From contig JAQFVV010012509.1 in the NCBI GenBank assembly GCA_028023455.1, positions 1,364,001-1,428,000 on the forward strand: a stretch of DNA of 64,000 bases, read 5' to 3'. The notes beneath the pieces were generated by a model. The model did no database searches. It was not told the origin of the DNA and saw nothing but the letters and a program-made list of their open reading frames with translations. Positions 1 through 13,259 of the stretch are shown here, piece by piece. The DNA comes from Epiperipatus broadwayi. Lineage: Eukaryota; Onychophora; Udeonychophora; Euonychophora; Peripatidae. Within the stretch, counting starts at the first letter, position 1. Each line of letters opens with the position of its first letter. The position numbers and the translations under genes are program-made.

Positions 1-650
1 TTGTTTGTCACAAAAACCCTAAAACTATTCTTCCATCCGCAGAGCCACTTTATTATTATATTTTACTTGTGCCTAGCATATTAGTAAAATCGTTATAGCC
101 AACTCTTTCCTCCCTAATATGCAATCTTCGGCATTGAACCGAAGCATTCTTGAAAACCCGTTCGATCTTAAGCTATCTGGGACGCTTTAAAAGCCCATAG
201 TTAAAATAAATTTATTATAATTAAGATGTATTAAGTTTCACTCCAGACTTGGTTTGATTTTACGTAAAAGAGCCACTCGAACTGATTATAAAAGGACATA
301 ACAAATAAGTTAATGTAGTGATTAGTTGTATAGCAGGATATTTGGCTCCATTGAATCATAGCCACAAACCTATTTTGCCAACATCAATTATTGTTCAAAT
401 AGTCTAGAGAATGTTACTTTATAAATGAAATGCCTGTGTGCATTTGCCAACAACAATTGTCAATAAATATATTTTAATTCATCATATATCAGTTTCTGTC
501 TCAGTATTAAATCAATCCAATTCACTAATTGCCCATAAGTATTCATTAGTAAAGCCCCTATTATTTAAATATGTTAGATTTTATCTGTGGAATGTCTAGT
601 ATTTACGTTGTTTATATATATGTTTGAGTCCATGAGTCTTATTGTTTTCT
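1..650. other. Non-coding AT-rich DNA
   Basis: No open reading frame of useful length, no RNA gene and no recognisable repeat in either strand. Stop codons are frequent in all frames. Confidence 0.5.
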
Positions 651-654
651 CCGA

Positions 655-800
655 TTTTCTAGTGGGCCGGATGAAGAATTAAATCTCGTGTGCTACCATT
701 GTTATGTTATCCATTGGGTGTTAGATCTGGTGCTTGGAGAGTGGGTTCGAATCCAGGCTGGTCCCTGACCTAAATCTCGGGCTTGACTGGGTTTGAAGTA
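655..800 (+). repeat. tRNA-derived SINE-like fragment (B box)
   Basis: A perfect RNA polymerase III B box, GGTTCGAATCC, lies at 745-755 in a locally GC-richer stretch. No convincing tRNA cloverleaf or clean A box can be drawn, so a functional tRNA gene is unlikely. A degraded tRNA-derived SINE head is the best reading. Confidence 0.35.
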
Positions 801-1682
801 CATTTTGTGAGTTCCAGCTCGTGTTAGATGGATAAGCATGTTTTGACTGGCACACTATATCACAAGGGCATTTTGAAGATTAAGATAACAATTATTATAA
901 TATAAAATTCTTATAGAAGATATATATACTTATCGAGTTGAACTGATTTTTAAAATGAAGTCTATTTATATAGTCAAAATTGAGTTAAATACATTTTAAT
1001 TCAAGCAGATTATTTGTAATGACATTGTCTTTCAGAAAAAATTTGTAAAAAGACCATGTGCAAAGATTATTCAATGAAAAGATTACACATATAAACTTAT
1101 TAATTTGATATTACAGTTTATATAATAAATTTAAGATAAAATGATATTATGTACAGAGATTTTTCAGAATTCACTTATAGAAGCAAGTTCTCAGCTAATT
1201 ATAGTTGATAATGACTATGTTAAAATAGTCCAGTCCAAAACATGGCTCCATAAGTAGATTTAATACAATTTATGATAAGAAAACAATTATCAATTTAGAT
1301 TAATTAAAAAATAATAATATACAAATAGTTAGTTGTTCGATATGTCATGAAATATTAGAACAGCAGAAGTGACATGTTGAATCCAAGAACCTTCAAGACA
1401 AATTCTACACATATAAGGCAAAATTATTTTCATCACACTGATGAATAAATAATTGATGATTACTAATTCCATCAAAATATTTATAAAATAAAATTATTTT
1501 GTATTAACATGACATTTATAAATAATGTATTTGACAGAATAGCCTAATTAGGATGTTGTCTTAAATTCAGTATTTATGAATCTAAAGGTCACTAATCAGT
1601 TCGGCAGTAACTGAAATATATATGTAAATAGTGCAATTTGAAATGTTGTGTTCTATACTAATGTGTGTGTTATACCCTGTGC

Positions 1683-1760
1683 AGTTTGGCATAGTAGGTA
1701 GAGGATCTAACTTGGGATCAGGAAGCCCCAGGACTGATTCTGGCACTCACAGATCTGGTG
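1683..1760 (+). repeat. tRNA-derived SINE-like head
   Basis: An A-box-like TGGCATAGTAGG at 1687-1698 is followed at tRNA-like spacing by a decayed B box, GGACTGATTC, at 1731-1740. This is the spacing expected in the 5' head of a tRNA-derived SINE. The B box carries substitutions from GGTTCGATTC, and no intact acceptor stem is visible, so this is a relic rather than a tRNA gene. Confidence 0.4.
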
Positions 1761-2125
1761 CTCAAACTTATTATGACCTCCCTAGCAATAAAGCCATATG
1801 CTTTTTTATACGAGTTATTACTAATAGTTGAAAAGTATAAAGTTTGAATTTTCTAAAATATTAAACAATTTCAACTAGTTGACAGAAATAGTTTAACATA
1901 CAGATATATATATATATCTACAAATGCCATTATCAAAAATCTTCAGAAAATTATGTTATTTATAAAGATTACATAATAAATTGGTTTACTTTTTAAGATG
2001 TAAAGTTATTTTTAGTGGCTAAATTTTATACTTGATATCTTTTATTATTTGCTTTTAGATTTTGAATATGTATTCACTCAACTTTTTTTTGTTGGTCTCA
2101 CTCACCATACTGAAATTTTTTTCCC

Positions 2126-2236
2126 ATATGTCATAGCATCGGCCGGGAGGCGAAACCGCAACAATCGTTTGCAAACAACTGCTTGCTTGCAAGGCAGCTG
2201 CGCTGAACTCTCGGTGAAAAACGCTTGACATATATT
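2126..2236. repeat. Short GC-rich island, possible MITE
   Basis: About 100 bp clearly richer in G+C than its surroundings. It is bracketed by ATATGTCA at the left and its reverse complement TGACATAT at the right, which could be the tips of short terminal inverted repeats. The interior contains GCTTGCTTGC and several CpG dinucleotides, unusual for this AT-rich window. No coding potential. It could be a young MITE or a displaced GC-rich fragment; no family recognised. Confidence 0.3.
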
Positions 2237-2780
2237 GAAATTTAATAACATTAATGCATAATATTATGCATCTGTAATATATATTAGTGATGTTAATATT
2301 TCTTTTGTTATGCTTTACTTTTATATCCTATAATTGGACAAGAGTCAGATAGCATCTTTTGTCAACAGTCTCTTATCCTCTGTAATACTTTAGTTATCTT
2401 TCTCAGAAAAGGTTCAGACCCCAGCTAATATTTTTATTTTTAGTCAATTAATTATTAACAAACATTATAAAGGAGATAGATTTATTAGTGACTTTATTAA
2501 ATCTTTCAATATGTGTTTCATGATTTATGTTTGATCATAATTACATAAGTCAATGACTATTAAATTCCCCTTCTGAAGCATATAAGTAAAGCAATTATAT
2601 TACTGAATTTATTTACGTGATTCATCTAATATCTAGAAAACTCCATATAGTTTAGAGTAATAATAAAGAGCTGGATTCTAAAACTCAAGTGCCATAGATC
2701 ATAATCTGATTCAGTTATCTCTGGTGCTCAAACTTCAAGCAAACTCCTGAGAAACAAATCATTCAATAATTTATTTATTT

Positions 2781-3119
2781 AACAAGGCTAAAAACTCTCC
2801 ATGCAGTAGTGTCACCCTGTGCTAAACAAAGTAATCAATGGATGCCAGAAGGCTTGTGCATAAAATCCCTATCTAGTGCGTACTCATCCAATATCCCCAG
2901 ACTAGTTTGTGCCTTGTTGCATTAGATCCTAAGATCTAGGTGCAGTACTCTCAGAACCAAGGCTCCTCACTGACGAAGATCACAAGCCAGAAACTAGTCT
3001 GGGGATATTGGATGAGTAGGCACTAGAGAGGAATTTTATGCACAAGCCTTCTGGCATCCATTGATTACTTTGTTTGGCACAGGGTGGCACTACTGTATGG
3101 AGAGTTTTGCCTTGTTTAA
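2781..3119. repeat. HHR family A inverted-repeat element
   Basis: Two head-to-head copies of the family A repeat. The left arm (about 2781-2915) is the reverse complement of the right arm (about 2985-3119), so a transcript would fold into one long hairpin. The right arm carries a hammerhead core on the plus strand. In the left arm the ribozyme core has been replaced by a short junction after 2908. The same arm sequences recur at 30.5-31.5, 42.0-42.6 and 54.4-54.7 kb. Confidence 0.75.
2953..3014 (+). ncRNA. Hammerhead ribozyme, family A copy
   Basis: Type I hammerhead layout on the plus strand. Core CTGACGA is at 2970-2976 and GAAA at 2990-2993. Stem III is the palindrome ACTAGT (2993-2998), with predicted cleavage after C2999. 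Stem I inner helix CCTCA pairs with TGGGG (3000-3004), with an outer helix around ACCAA/TTGGA. Stem II (between 2977 and 2989) is weakened relative to other copies (AGAT where GGC is expected), so activity of this copy is doubtful. Confidence 0.6.
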
Positions 3120-3129
3120 TAACAATTGT

Positions 3130-6100
3130 GCTAGTATAAGAGATGGTGACTATGTGATGTTTAGTAATTTATTTATTTAATATCTAGAAAAATTAAATCC
3201 ATCTAATTTAATTGATAAGTTTAGCAAAAAAAATTGAAATCTCACAAAAGGTCTATTATTTATTTCGTAACATCTAAATAAATAATTATGTGGTTAATTG
3301 CTTATTTCATAAAATGATTGAGCATCTGATCACAATGCTTCCATTTGAATTATCAAAGTAAAACTTTTTTTTTACTTTTCTGAAATGGAACTCTATTCAT
3401 AAATCTTCACTTTTTGAGCTGTCGTTCTCACCACTACTCTTAACGAAATCAACAATTGTAAAGTTCAATTAAACATGACACTTAAACATGAAATTTATTA
3501 ACTAATACTTTTGAAAGTATTAGATATAGTCTGATTTATTCAAAAACAAGTTGATATAAGTTATAAACTACTTAGTTGAAATTGTGAAAATACTGAATGA
3601 AGTAATGAGAATAAAAAATAAAATCTTAGAACTCTTTTGATTTAGACTCTACCATTCTATTAATGCACTAAACTATATAGAACAAAAAATTATTAATAAA
3701 TTATAGATAATTAATTTCTAGGCAAACAATAGATTGCTTTGTGTGTAATTATATATATATATTGTAACCTTATATTTTGGTACAATATAGCTTGGTAGAA
3801 CTGATTTAAAATTTCTCTATCTTCTAGGTGTCTTAATTACCATAATTAGCTCTTTGTGTATAGTTGATACTTTAATTCAAGTTGACATAATAATGAAATT
3901 TATATAATTTCATTTTTTTTTTTGGTTACTATTTTTTTCCTATATTGGTTTTGCCCTTTTCCAATCACTGAATTAGACAAGCTGTGTTTAACCTGCAAAA
4001 CCAACAGCATATTATATCAAATTCAGTAAGATATAAATAATAATAATAATCAGTACTTATTTTTCCTTGAGTAATTCTAAAGATTATTTTTGGTTTAATT
4101 AAAATTATTTATTTAATTTGTCTTGAATTAGTTGATAGAATGCAATAAACATTTTTTTTTCTTTTTAATTTTTAACAGAAATATGTAAATGAGAAGAAAT
4201 GTAATTGGATAAAAGGGAAAGAGAACATTCAGAGAATTTTTTTAACTGGAATAGCAACAATAAGCATGTAAAAAAAATTTCCTGTTAAAAAATGTAACAA
4301 ATATGAAAGCTATTCCTTAACATTAAGGATAAAAAAAGAAATTAAATTACGATTTTCTTATATATTTCAACTTGCAATGTTATTGTGTATTAATAACAAT
4401 ATGAGTAGCTAAACTTAAACAAGTCTGTTAAGAGTCTGATAGCCGCAAATCTAACTGCTGATTATCTTCCAAAATGTCTATAATTGAAATGTACTGATAT
4501 TATCAACTGCGACAATAAAAATAAGTTTTTAAAGGTCAGTCTACCTGGAAATATTGCTTACAGACTATATTAACCTTGAATATATTTTACTTTTATAATT
4601 TTAAATTATATAATTACCCATATATGTATGGCTCAGAATGTTATAACAATTTTAAAATGTCTGAACAATAGAGATTTATCTATATCTCACTTTGAACTTA
4701 TATTAGAGATAACATTCCCACTCTGTGAGTTATCATCTTATTGTTAGAATAATAGTAGCTGTTGAAAGAAAATAGTAGATAACCAGAAAATTATTTTACA
4801 ACTGTCATGGCAATTATGGGATAACTGTTTACTTGCACAATCATGTTTCTAGTCTTTGACGCTCACTTGCTAAACTAAAAGTAATGAAATATTTTTAACT
4901 TTGGAGTAACACCCACATAGAAGTAATGAAGTTTATTAATTTTTGAGGAATACTCTAGTTATAAATAATGAAATTGATTAATGTGGAGAGATGCTCTATA
5001 TTTGTGTGATAATGTATTAAAAAGAGAAGGATCAGCCTTAAACATTCATAAGATTATTTAGATGGAGTTGATATATTATCCCACATACTCAGAAAGACTA
5101 CATGTAAATCAATTAATGCAATATTCATTATGGGTAAAAACAAAAAGGAATACATTCAAGCTCATAACATTCTATACATTGCAATTGAAAAACTATTCAA
5201 TTTATATGTTGTACATTAAGTTAGAAAATGTGATATTGATTTCTTTGGGGAATATCTCAATATACTTGAAATATTATGTATTTTAATTTAGTGTAGTTAT
5301 TTAAAATGAGTATGTATTTTATTTTGGTTTCAATTGTTATATTATCTTATACATGTACAAAGTCTCACAGTATACATTATATTGTGCCTAAAATAATTAT
5401 TTATCAAGGTAAATTAATTGGATTGAACATATGGTATAGGGATTGAAGAGAATCAATTATTAGGAATCAGCACTTGCATAAAGGTTTAATTATTTGATGA
5501 ATCTATAACGTGCACCAATACCATATGGCTTAGTCCTGTATGTCTTTCCAGGGTTTTGTGCCTATGCCCATATTATATTTACTATGTATCATTATTCTGT
5601 CCATGTTCTATGCAGAATCAGCTGATATCTGTTATTTCCCACACTGAAGTACTTATTTCATTTTATGTCTTAATTCATGCTCGTAAGACTAGATGAGTCT
5701 CTTAATTTAGCAGTTTTATAGCTGAGGGTAATTTTATGTCTCTTTTATTTGGGACGTGAATGTGTGCACTATTTTATATTGTTACATGGCATTATTCTGC
5801 ACAGGTGGTTCAATCTGCAGAATCTCTTGCCATTTTATTATATTCTTTATATACGTTTCTGCACTGGTGGTTAATTTGCAGAACATTCTATAATGGTTCT
5901 TGTTGCTCTGATGATGGTTAGAAAATCCACGGGGCATTTAATGCTTGTTATCCCTTTGCATGGATGAATACATCCACAAGAATACCATTGCTATTTGTTG
6001 TATAAATGTGCTTGGGCAGAGTCTCCATACATTATGATGTTGATGTTGTTTCCCTCATTTTAGATTGATCATCACCTATTAAAAAAGCATTTGATAAATT

Positions 6101-9100
6101 ATTTCTATAATTTATTACATATCAATTTGTATGATATTTCAAGCTGAGCTGAGCTTCAAATTTTCTCTTTGATAAATTGTTTCCATGACCAGCTTTTGCA
6201 TGTTTACCAATACCAATTATTACTATTATTATAAATCATGGGTATAGGTGCATGAGTTCTGTTATTGACATATTGGAGATGTGATTGACTAGGTGCTTGA
6301 ACCCATCCTTTCTCCCATAAGGGTTAAAATCAAGTGCATAAGTAGGAAAATCTTAGATTATGTATATTGTGAAATTTATGTTAGATTATCCATGTATAAA
6401 AACAAGTATATGTGGATCATATTTTATTTTGTTTATTTATTTATTTTTGGTCATTGTATTAATCAATTATTTATTAGTATTGATTGAGTTGTAAATAAAT
6501 TTTAATTTTATGATTTAACCCAACTGTATCATTGCTATTTGTCACATATAGAACCAGAAAATTCACTGTAATAAATAGATTACATATTAAGGCACATATT
6601 GTCACTGATGATGCATACAAGGTTTCCTGAAGTTTTAAGAGAATATTTTACTGCTTTTGGTTCTTGGATAATTAGTGATATACAGGGTATAATAAAATCC
6701 CATTTACCTCTGCCATCACTTTAGCTTTGCTTTGTTAGTTATAGAATATAATCCAGAATTTGTTACTCTTAATGATGTTTGTGATATTGAGGCCAAAATT
6801 ATAGTTGCTAGCAAATATTATAATTGAACATATTTTCTAATACTATAACTTACACTTTACCAATAACAATAAGTCTCATTGCTATTAATTTGATTTTACA
6901 ATTTAAATTAATGGTGAAAGAATCTACTTACCTGTTATTCCAAACTATATAACATTGCTGTATTAAAAATCCTGAATATATCTGAGCTATGACCAATCAT
7001 GTTGTGGTGTTGATTATAATTATTACCGTCTTGTTAAATGGCCTGCATTCACCATGTTACAGTTAATATTGATGCAATGGATCATATATTTAATTCTGGA
7101 AAAATGTTTAGTAGTTTTATAGATTATACCATCTTGTTCATGGTCAGCCATAAGTCTCATGTAAATAAAATCTGTTATGAGTTGTCACATAATTTATTTT
7201 TTGGTAATTTAATACACCTTCATGTAATGTTGCGATGGGTTTTCGGTGTACTCTGGCTGCAACTGGATTATATCGTGACAGTCTTGTGTTATACTAATTT
7301 TGCTTTGTTATGGTCTGGGTGGACCTTTCGGTTACAGTATATATAAATCACAACCATATATTTAACCTTTTGGGTTAGACATGTTTTAAAGCATTACAAA
7401 TTTCTTTATCTGTGCTATTATAATAAAAATTGTAAATTATATATTTCAATAGTATGAGTTAAAATAATTCAGTTAGCCTAATTAGTTCTCAGTCATTTAA
7501 AAGATTATCTTAAGTTGTTCAATATTTACTTAACTAATTAGTTACCAATGATTTAAAAGTTTATCTGAAGTGTTTAATATTTATTTGAAAAAATAAAATT
7601 AATATTTTTGAAACTAAAAAAGAGTTAATCTAGAGCTTAATATGTTTCAAGTAGATATAATAAATAAAGTTGTTCGATGCTGTTTGAAATGATTAGTTAA
7701 CTTTGTTAAATTTTTAGTTGTTGATTTTTAAAACAAATAATTTTAAAAATAAGTTATGATTTACTGAATATCAATCTATATAAGTATTTAAAAATAGAAT
7801 TTTAAAATAGTAAGTATAACTGACTGAGATTAGTCTTAATTTTTTACTGATTTTAAATGTCTGTCAATAAATAATTTATTTTCATTGCATTAAAAAATGG
7901 TTATATTAATGTGTGTGTGTTAGAGCATGCATATGAAATATTGAAAATTTAAAAAAAAAAAAATTTATTACAAGTAATAAGTGTATTTTAAAATTGGGTA
8001 CATCTATTATAATGTTAAAAGGTTTTAATTAGAATAAAGTGAAAAAACCTTAAGTAAGATGAGAATGGTATATTTAATAAAAAGAATGTTTAATTTGAAA
8101 ATCAATTAAATTTTATTAAATAATTAATTTGATAATTATTTAGAGTAAATAAAAAATCATTAATTAGCAAGTTTATTTATTATCTAGATAGTCACATGAC
8201 TAGATTGTCTGGATTTAAAATATAAGGTTAGGGTCAGATCACTTAAAAGTCAATAATTACTAATTTAAATATCTTAATGCAGATCTATAAATCATTGGTT
8301 TAATAGAGGAAATGTAATATTGATTTTAGTACATGGGAGGAAAGAAAAGAAAACACACACACTAGTATAAAAATGAACACTTAAAATTTAAAACACTACT
8401 ACTATTTCTTCACATTTTATTTCATTTAATCTTTACTTAAAATTTTGAAGCAAATTGTTTGCTTTTTATTTAACTATTATTTTAAGTCAATGTTAAAGTT
8501 TTATTGTTTATCATTTTATGAGAAAGTAAAGAACCAGTAAGTTATCCATGCAGAGTTTCTCCTAAAAGCAACAATTCAATTGATTTATCAAACAATAATT
8601 CTAAAAGATACTAAAAAAAATTATATTTTTTCAAAGAAGCCAAAAGAAAAGTCACTTAAGGAAAAATATACTGTTTCATTATTATATAACATTAGTTAAA
8701 TTCTGAACTTTCCTATAAGATTATCTCCGGCATGTTTTAACTAACTTTTAATTAGTTATTAATACTAATTATTTGCTACTAAAATAATCAATCTACTTAT
8801 GTCAAGCTCAATTATAGAATGATGAATTTCTATAAAATCATTAAGTTTATAAAAAGCATTGACAATTATTTAAAATTATTTTATAAAATTATCGTAAAGG
8901 CCAAATTTATGAAAACTAAATATTTAATTATAGTAATGAAAATAATATCCAGATTGTTTCATATTAAAACAAATAAGATAGCTATTCATCTCAAGTTTAC
9001 TTATCCATCTATTTATTTGAATATTTTGATTTTAAAGTACTGTTTATTTCAAGTATAATTTTTAGAAAAGGAATAAATATAATTTAAGTTTACCATAGCT

Positions 9101-9950
9101 GACTTGTAATAATAAAACTTCACAGAGCAATTTTAAATAAAGAATTATCATTCTGTTCAAAGCTGCCCTAATTTTTATTGCTATTTAAAAAAATATGTCT
9201 TGAAAGAAACTGTTTGTCATTAAAATCATTTGCTGTCAGCGCCTGTTCTTCTACATTTGTGAAATTATTATGAACTTTTTCTCTAAAATATTTCTATGCA
9301 TATGTGTGTTGCTCTACAATAGCAAGGGACAATGTGTTCATATATCACTTCAAGAAAAGAACAAAAGGACTGAAAAGAGATAATTTTCCTTATAAAAAAG
9401 GAAATGAACTGTTAATTTTCAAAATGGCATTATAGTTATTGTGTGTATATACATATATATTTATATATTTTAGAATTACTATAGCCATAGCTTATAGGTA
9501 TTACATTATGATTATTATTAGTTATTATATTATAAATACATTTGCATGAACAGAGTGATCCAGAGGTGGAAGTAGAAAGATATACAGTAGAAAGTGATAT
9601 TTTATGTGTTGGTTTATTATTCGTTTTTTCCGAATGAGTATTTAAAATTATAAATATTTGTACCCAGAGGTATTACAGCCTTTTTTTGCATATTATGAAA
9701 AGTATTTCATGAATGAAAGTATTATAAGTATCCATATGTGTATGAGAATTTCAAATAGTTTATACATTAAGTATTGTCACTGTTATACAATAATAGATTT
9801 TGTTGGTATACATATAATCTTAAACTAAGTGAATAATTGTGTCTTTTGTATGTGCGTGCAAAATGAACAATTATTCATATGTTTAATATTAGTATTAACT
9901 CCATGCCTTTTGTTATTAGTATTTTGAGGCAATTTTAAGAGAATGTTATA
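3130..9950. other. Non-coding AT-rich DNA
   Basis: Long gene-free stretch. Open frames such as 7038-7346 and 8819-9058 have no recognisable domain and compositions expected of AT-rich noise. Between about 5590 and 5900 a motif of the form TTCTG-(N)-GCAGAA recurs three times (near 5593, 5799 and 5865), suggesting a decayed local repeat. Otherwise only homopolymers and (TA)n tracts are seen. Confidence 0.5.
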
Positions 9951-10390
9951 TTAATTTTGTGTATTTAGCTCCTCCATGAGAGATTGTAGCTCACTCATTC
10001 TTCGGCACCACCTGATATACTACCTGGCTCAATCATACTTTTGCTAACTTATATTTCCCTTGTTCGCTATGCCTAGAATTTCAATATTGGAATATATTTT
10101 GGTGTGTATCCACAGGGACATTCAGCTTTACAAATTTATTATTAGCTCCACAATAATTTTTATTTAAAGAATATTATCAGGGTCCCGCAGTTATTTCCTC
10201 ACTCCAACAAAGGTATTGTTAGTGTTATATAATTTTATATTACATATTAATATTAGTAATTCATCTCCACACTGAATTTTTAATATTATTTTTGATTAAA
10301 TAAAGTGTATAATATCTCTTAGTAGCCTGGACAAAGGCATAGAGGTATATTGTTTTATGTTATGGATACTGGGTTTTGAAATAAAAATTA

Positions 10391-10466
10391 TATTTAGTGA
10401 ATAAGAGAACTATTGGGTAATAGGTAGTTATATCTACTACCCAATAGTTCTCTTATTCACCAAATA
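10391..10466. repeat. Near-perfect 33-bp-arm inverted repeat
   Basis: Arms at 10391-10423 and 10434-10466 are reverse complements with two mismatches and a 10-base loop. The core of each arm reads GAATAAGAGAACTATTGGGT or its complement. It has no terminator-like or coding context. It may be the tip-to-tip remnant of a MITE or a fold-back insertion. Confidence 0.75.
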
Positions 10467-11339
10467 CAATATGATAAAATACTCATATGATAAAATTGTA
10501 AAAATGGTTGAAAGAAAGGTACACCAATGTAGTAGCTAATAATATCTATAAATTATAGATAGTAAATAAAAAGAAATAATAATAGTTATTGTAATTACTA
10601 TATAGAACTCTAAACTCACATCAGTGAAGCTATTTTTTTTTTAGTCAAAAAAGTTTCTACTAAGTGCTTTCGGGACTTACATCTAATTACTATAACAAAA
10701 ATTTTATTATATGGATTATTATATGTGATAACTAAATATTTTTATTACTAATTAAATGTTTCTGTTTTGTTGCTATTATAATATCATTGCATAAGCACAT
10801 CTATTTATCAGAAAATCTACATTAATAAAATTTGCATTAATAATTATTTTTAACAATGCATTTCAATGGTCACATGGTGTTTATAAATTCATTTTGCTTA
10901 ATAATTAATTCTTTTATCTGCATTCTTAGAAGATAAATATTATATAATTTACTTCATGTTAAATGCACTTGTTGTGTAGTTGACAGCATAAAAGATGCTC
11001 TTACTGCCTTCTACATTCATTTGATATTTTTATTCAAATTTGCATCAGAAAATATAAGATTTCTGTGTTTTATGGTCAGTAGAAGTGAAATAATTATATT
11101 TTAATAATTGTAAATTATTTAAATTTTTTTCACATTATCAATTATATTAATTAGGTATTTGAGTATTCTGTTATTATGTTATTTCATTTCTACTTTCTTA
11201 AAACACTAAGATTTCAAAATAAATTAAAAGAAATGTCAAATGTTCTATATTTACCTTAAATAATAATCATCATATTTTTGTTAAGAAGTTAAAAGTATTA
11301 CCATTAATATTTTGTCCTAAGTGCATTTTATTCTGAATT

Positions 11340-11575
11340 TGAATCCTGAGATCAAGATATCCTAAATTTGTAAAAGAACCTATATTTGAGATAAATATGT
11401 TTTTAAAACCTGAGATTAAGATATTTTAAACTTGTATAAAAACTCATATTTGAGATTAAGATATTTTACAACATAAGATGTAATACTTTAAACTTGCAAA
11501 TATTTAAGATAAGATATTTAAGATTTAAAAGACTTATATCTGAGATCAAGATATCTTAAAAAATGAAATAAAATA
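11340..11575. repeat. Degenerate tandem repeat
   Basis: A motif close to GAGATTAAGATATTTTAAAC recurs at least four times (near 11349, 11414, 11453 and 11550), with irregular spacing of tens of bases. It is a decayed minisatellite. No coding function. Confidence 0.5.
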
Positions 11576-12394
11576 TTTTGAATTATAATAAGAACCTTCT
11601 ATTTTAATAATCATATTTGGCCGTGGTATTGACTACAAGAGGATTCATATTTTGGTATTTTTTTTTAAAGTCCATGTGATATGGTACCTGTGCAAGTAAC
11701 CTCGGATCACCAGCACATGGTCACTATCATTGAGTGACATGGTTATTTAGTTTTTGGCAACCAATGTGGTAGTCTTGTTTATAAGACTTCTCTTGTATTT
11801 TCCTCACCTGTGGTTGGATCCTTTGTTATAATATAAAGATAATTAGTGGATTTTCACAAGATGAAAATTATATATAACAGGCATCTTTGTGTACTTATCC
11901 ATAAATATTTCATTCAATCAATTACAACCAAAGCTGATTGAAATATTATCTAGAAACATTTTGTCATTATTCTCCCAGTTTTCATATATATAAAATACTT
12001 ATAGTATCAGCACTTCGGTTTTTGTAATAAAGATATAGAAATTTATCATAAAATTATTAAGAACTGTAGAAAGAAGTAGAACACATGAAATCACAGATTG
12101 CAATTTGATTTATCAAAACAAAAATAAAAAATAAATAAAGAGCGAGAAAGTTATGGGAACCAATAGAGTGAATTTAAATTTAGCTGATGGGTTTTATTAA
12201 TATATTTAAAATAAATTTCTTTGATATATATATAATAGTTTGGCTGTTTCATTATGTTAATACAATTCAATTTCCTCATTAACATTTTTATCCATTTGAA
12301 GGCAAATGTCATTTTGTCAAAACATCAGATTATATTTTAACATATTTACATGGTTGAGCCTGAAAGTTACTATGAATTATATATATATGCTGAA

Positions 12395-13235
12395 ATGAAA
12401 CGGGTCCTGACCTTATGTGACAGTAGACTTGATAGGCTGTCAGAGTGGGTGAGAAAACATATCTAGGATTTCTAAATATATAGACTCATGTCCTCTCCAA
12501 TTACATTCCTAGAAACTGATGTATTAACACACAAACACATCAAAAATCTGTCCTGTACACTCATCTCTTTTCTCCACCTTTAATTTCAATTATTCCCAGA
12601 ATTGGAGTTTAAGGAAAATACGCATAATACTCTACTTCAGGGAATATCAATATCACTATCTTTAAGGTCGAGCATATGACTAATTGAGAACTGAATATAA
12701 AAAAAAACACAAACAACAGTCTTTAATTTAAAATCGTATATTTAACAAATTTATTCATAATTAATATAATTTAGGCAACAAGTTTATAACAAAAATAAAT
12801 TATTGTTTAGATATCAATAAATATTCTTTGATTCCCTGTTTCCCTTCAAAGAATAATCATCCAATATAAATATTAACAAAAAAATTAAATTATAACTTGT
12901 TATTTTTTATGCTTACACTTGCTAATTTAAACTTTATCAAAATCGTAATTCATTATCTCCAATAAGTTTATTGATGAGTTCATATCAATAACGTGGTGGT
13001 ATGGGATCCCCCCTCCTATTGTGGTTGGTTTCTACAAAGATAGGAAAGTCCATTCACACTAGAGTTTATTAATCATATATACCAAAAAACAAATAACTAA
13101 ATGACAAAATGATTAGTAATAACAAACAAATAACAGTGTCACTGTTTGTAAGAATGAAAATCTTACCTCTCCCTCGGTGATGATTAAATTCATCCACAAG
13201 CAAGTTCATGCTTGAACCTATATTTTATTTCAATT
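12395..13235 (+). repeat. Dispersed repeat X, copy 1
   Basis: This stretch is closely similar, in the same orientation and block order, to 24755-25470. Shared blocks include GTAGACTTGATAGGC, CATATCTAGGATTTCTAAAT, TTCTATTGTGGTTGGTTTCT and AGCAAGTTCATG. No protein-coding signature. A C homopolymer lies near 13250. The element type is unknown; it could be part of a non-autonomous LTR or DNA element. Confidence 0.65.
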
Positions 13236-13259
13236 TAAAAATAAAGCTATCCCCCCCCC

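Noticed and set aside
745-755. B box as evidence of a functional tRNA gene
   Set aside because: No cloverleaf, A box or acceptor stem can be drawn around it.
5885-5925. CTGATGA followed by GAAAA, considered as a hammerhead
   Set aside because: No stem II between the two core parts and no stem I or stem III pairing.
6605-6635. CACTGATGATGC, considered as a hammerhead
   Set aside because: No GAAA at a suitable distance and no stems.
7038-7346. 102-codon open frame on the plus strand
   Set aside because: No domain, a composition typical of AT-rich noise, no splice context, no similarity to any repeat protein seen here.
8819-9058. 79-codon Lys/Ile/Leu-rich frame
   Set aside because: Composition follows from AT-rich DNA. 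No motif.
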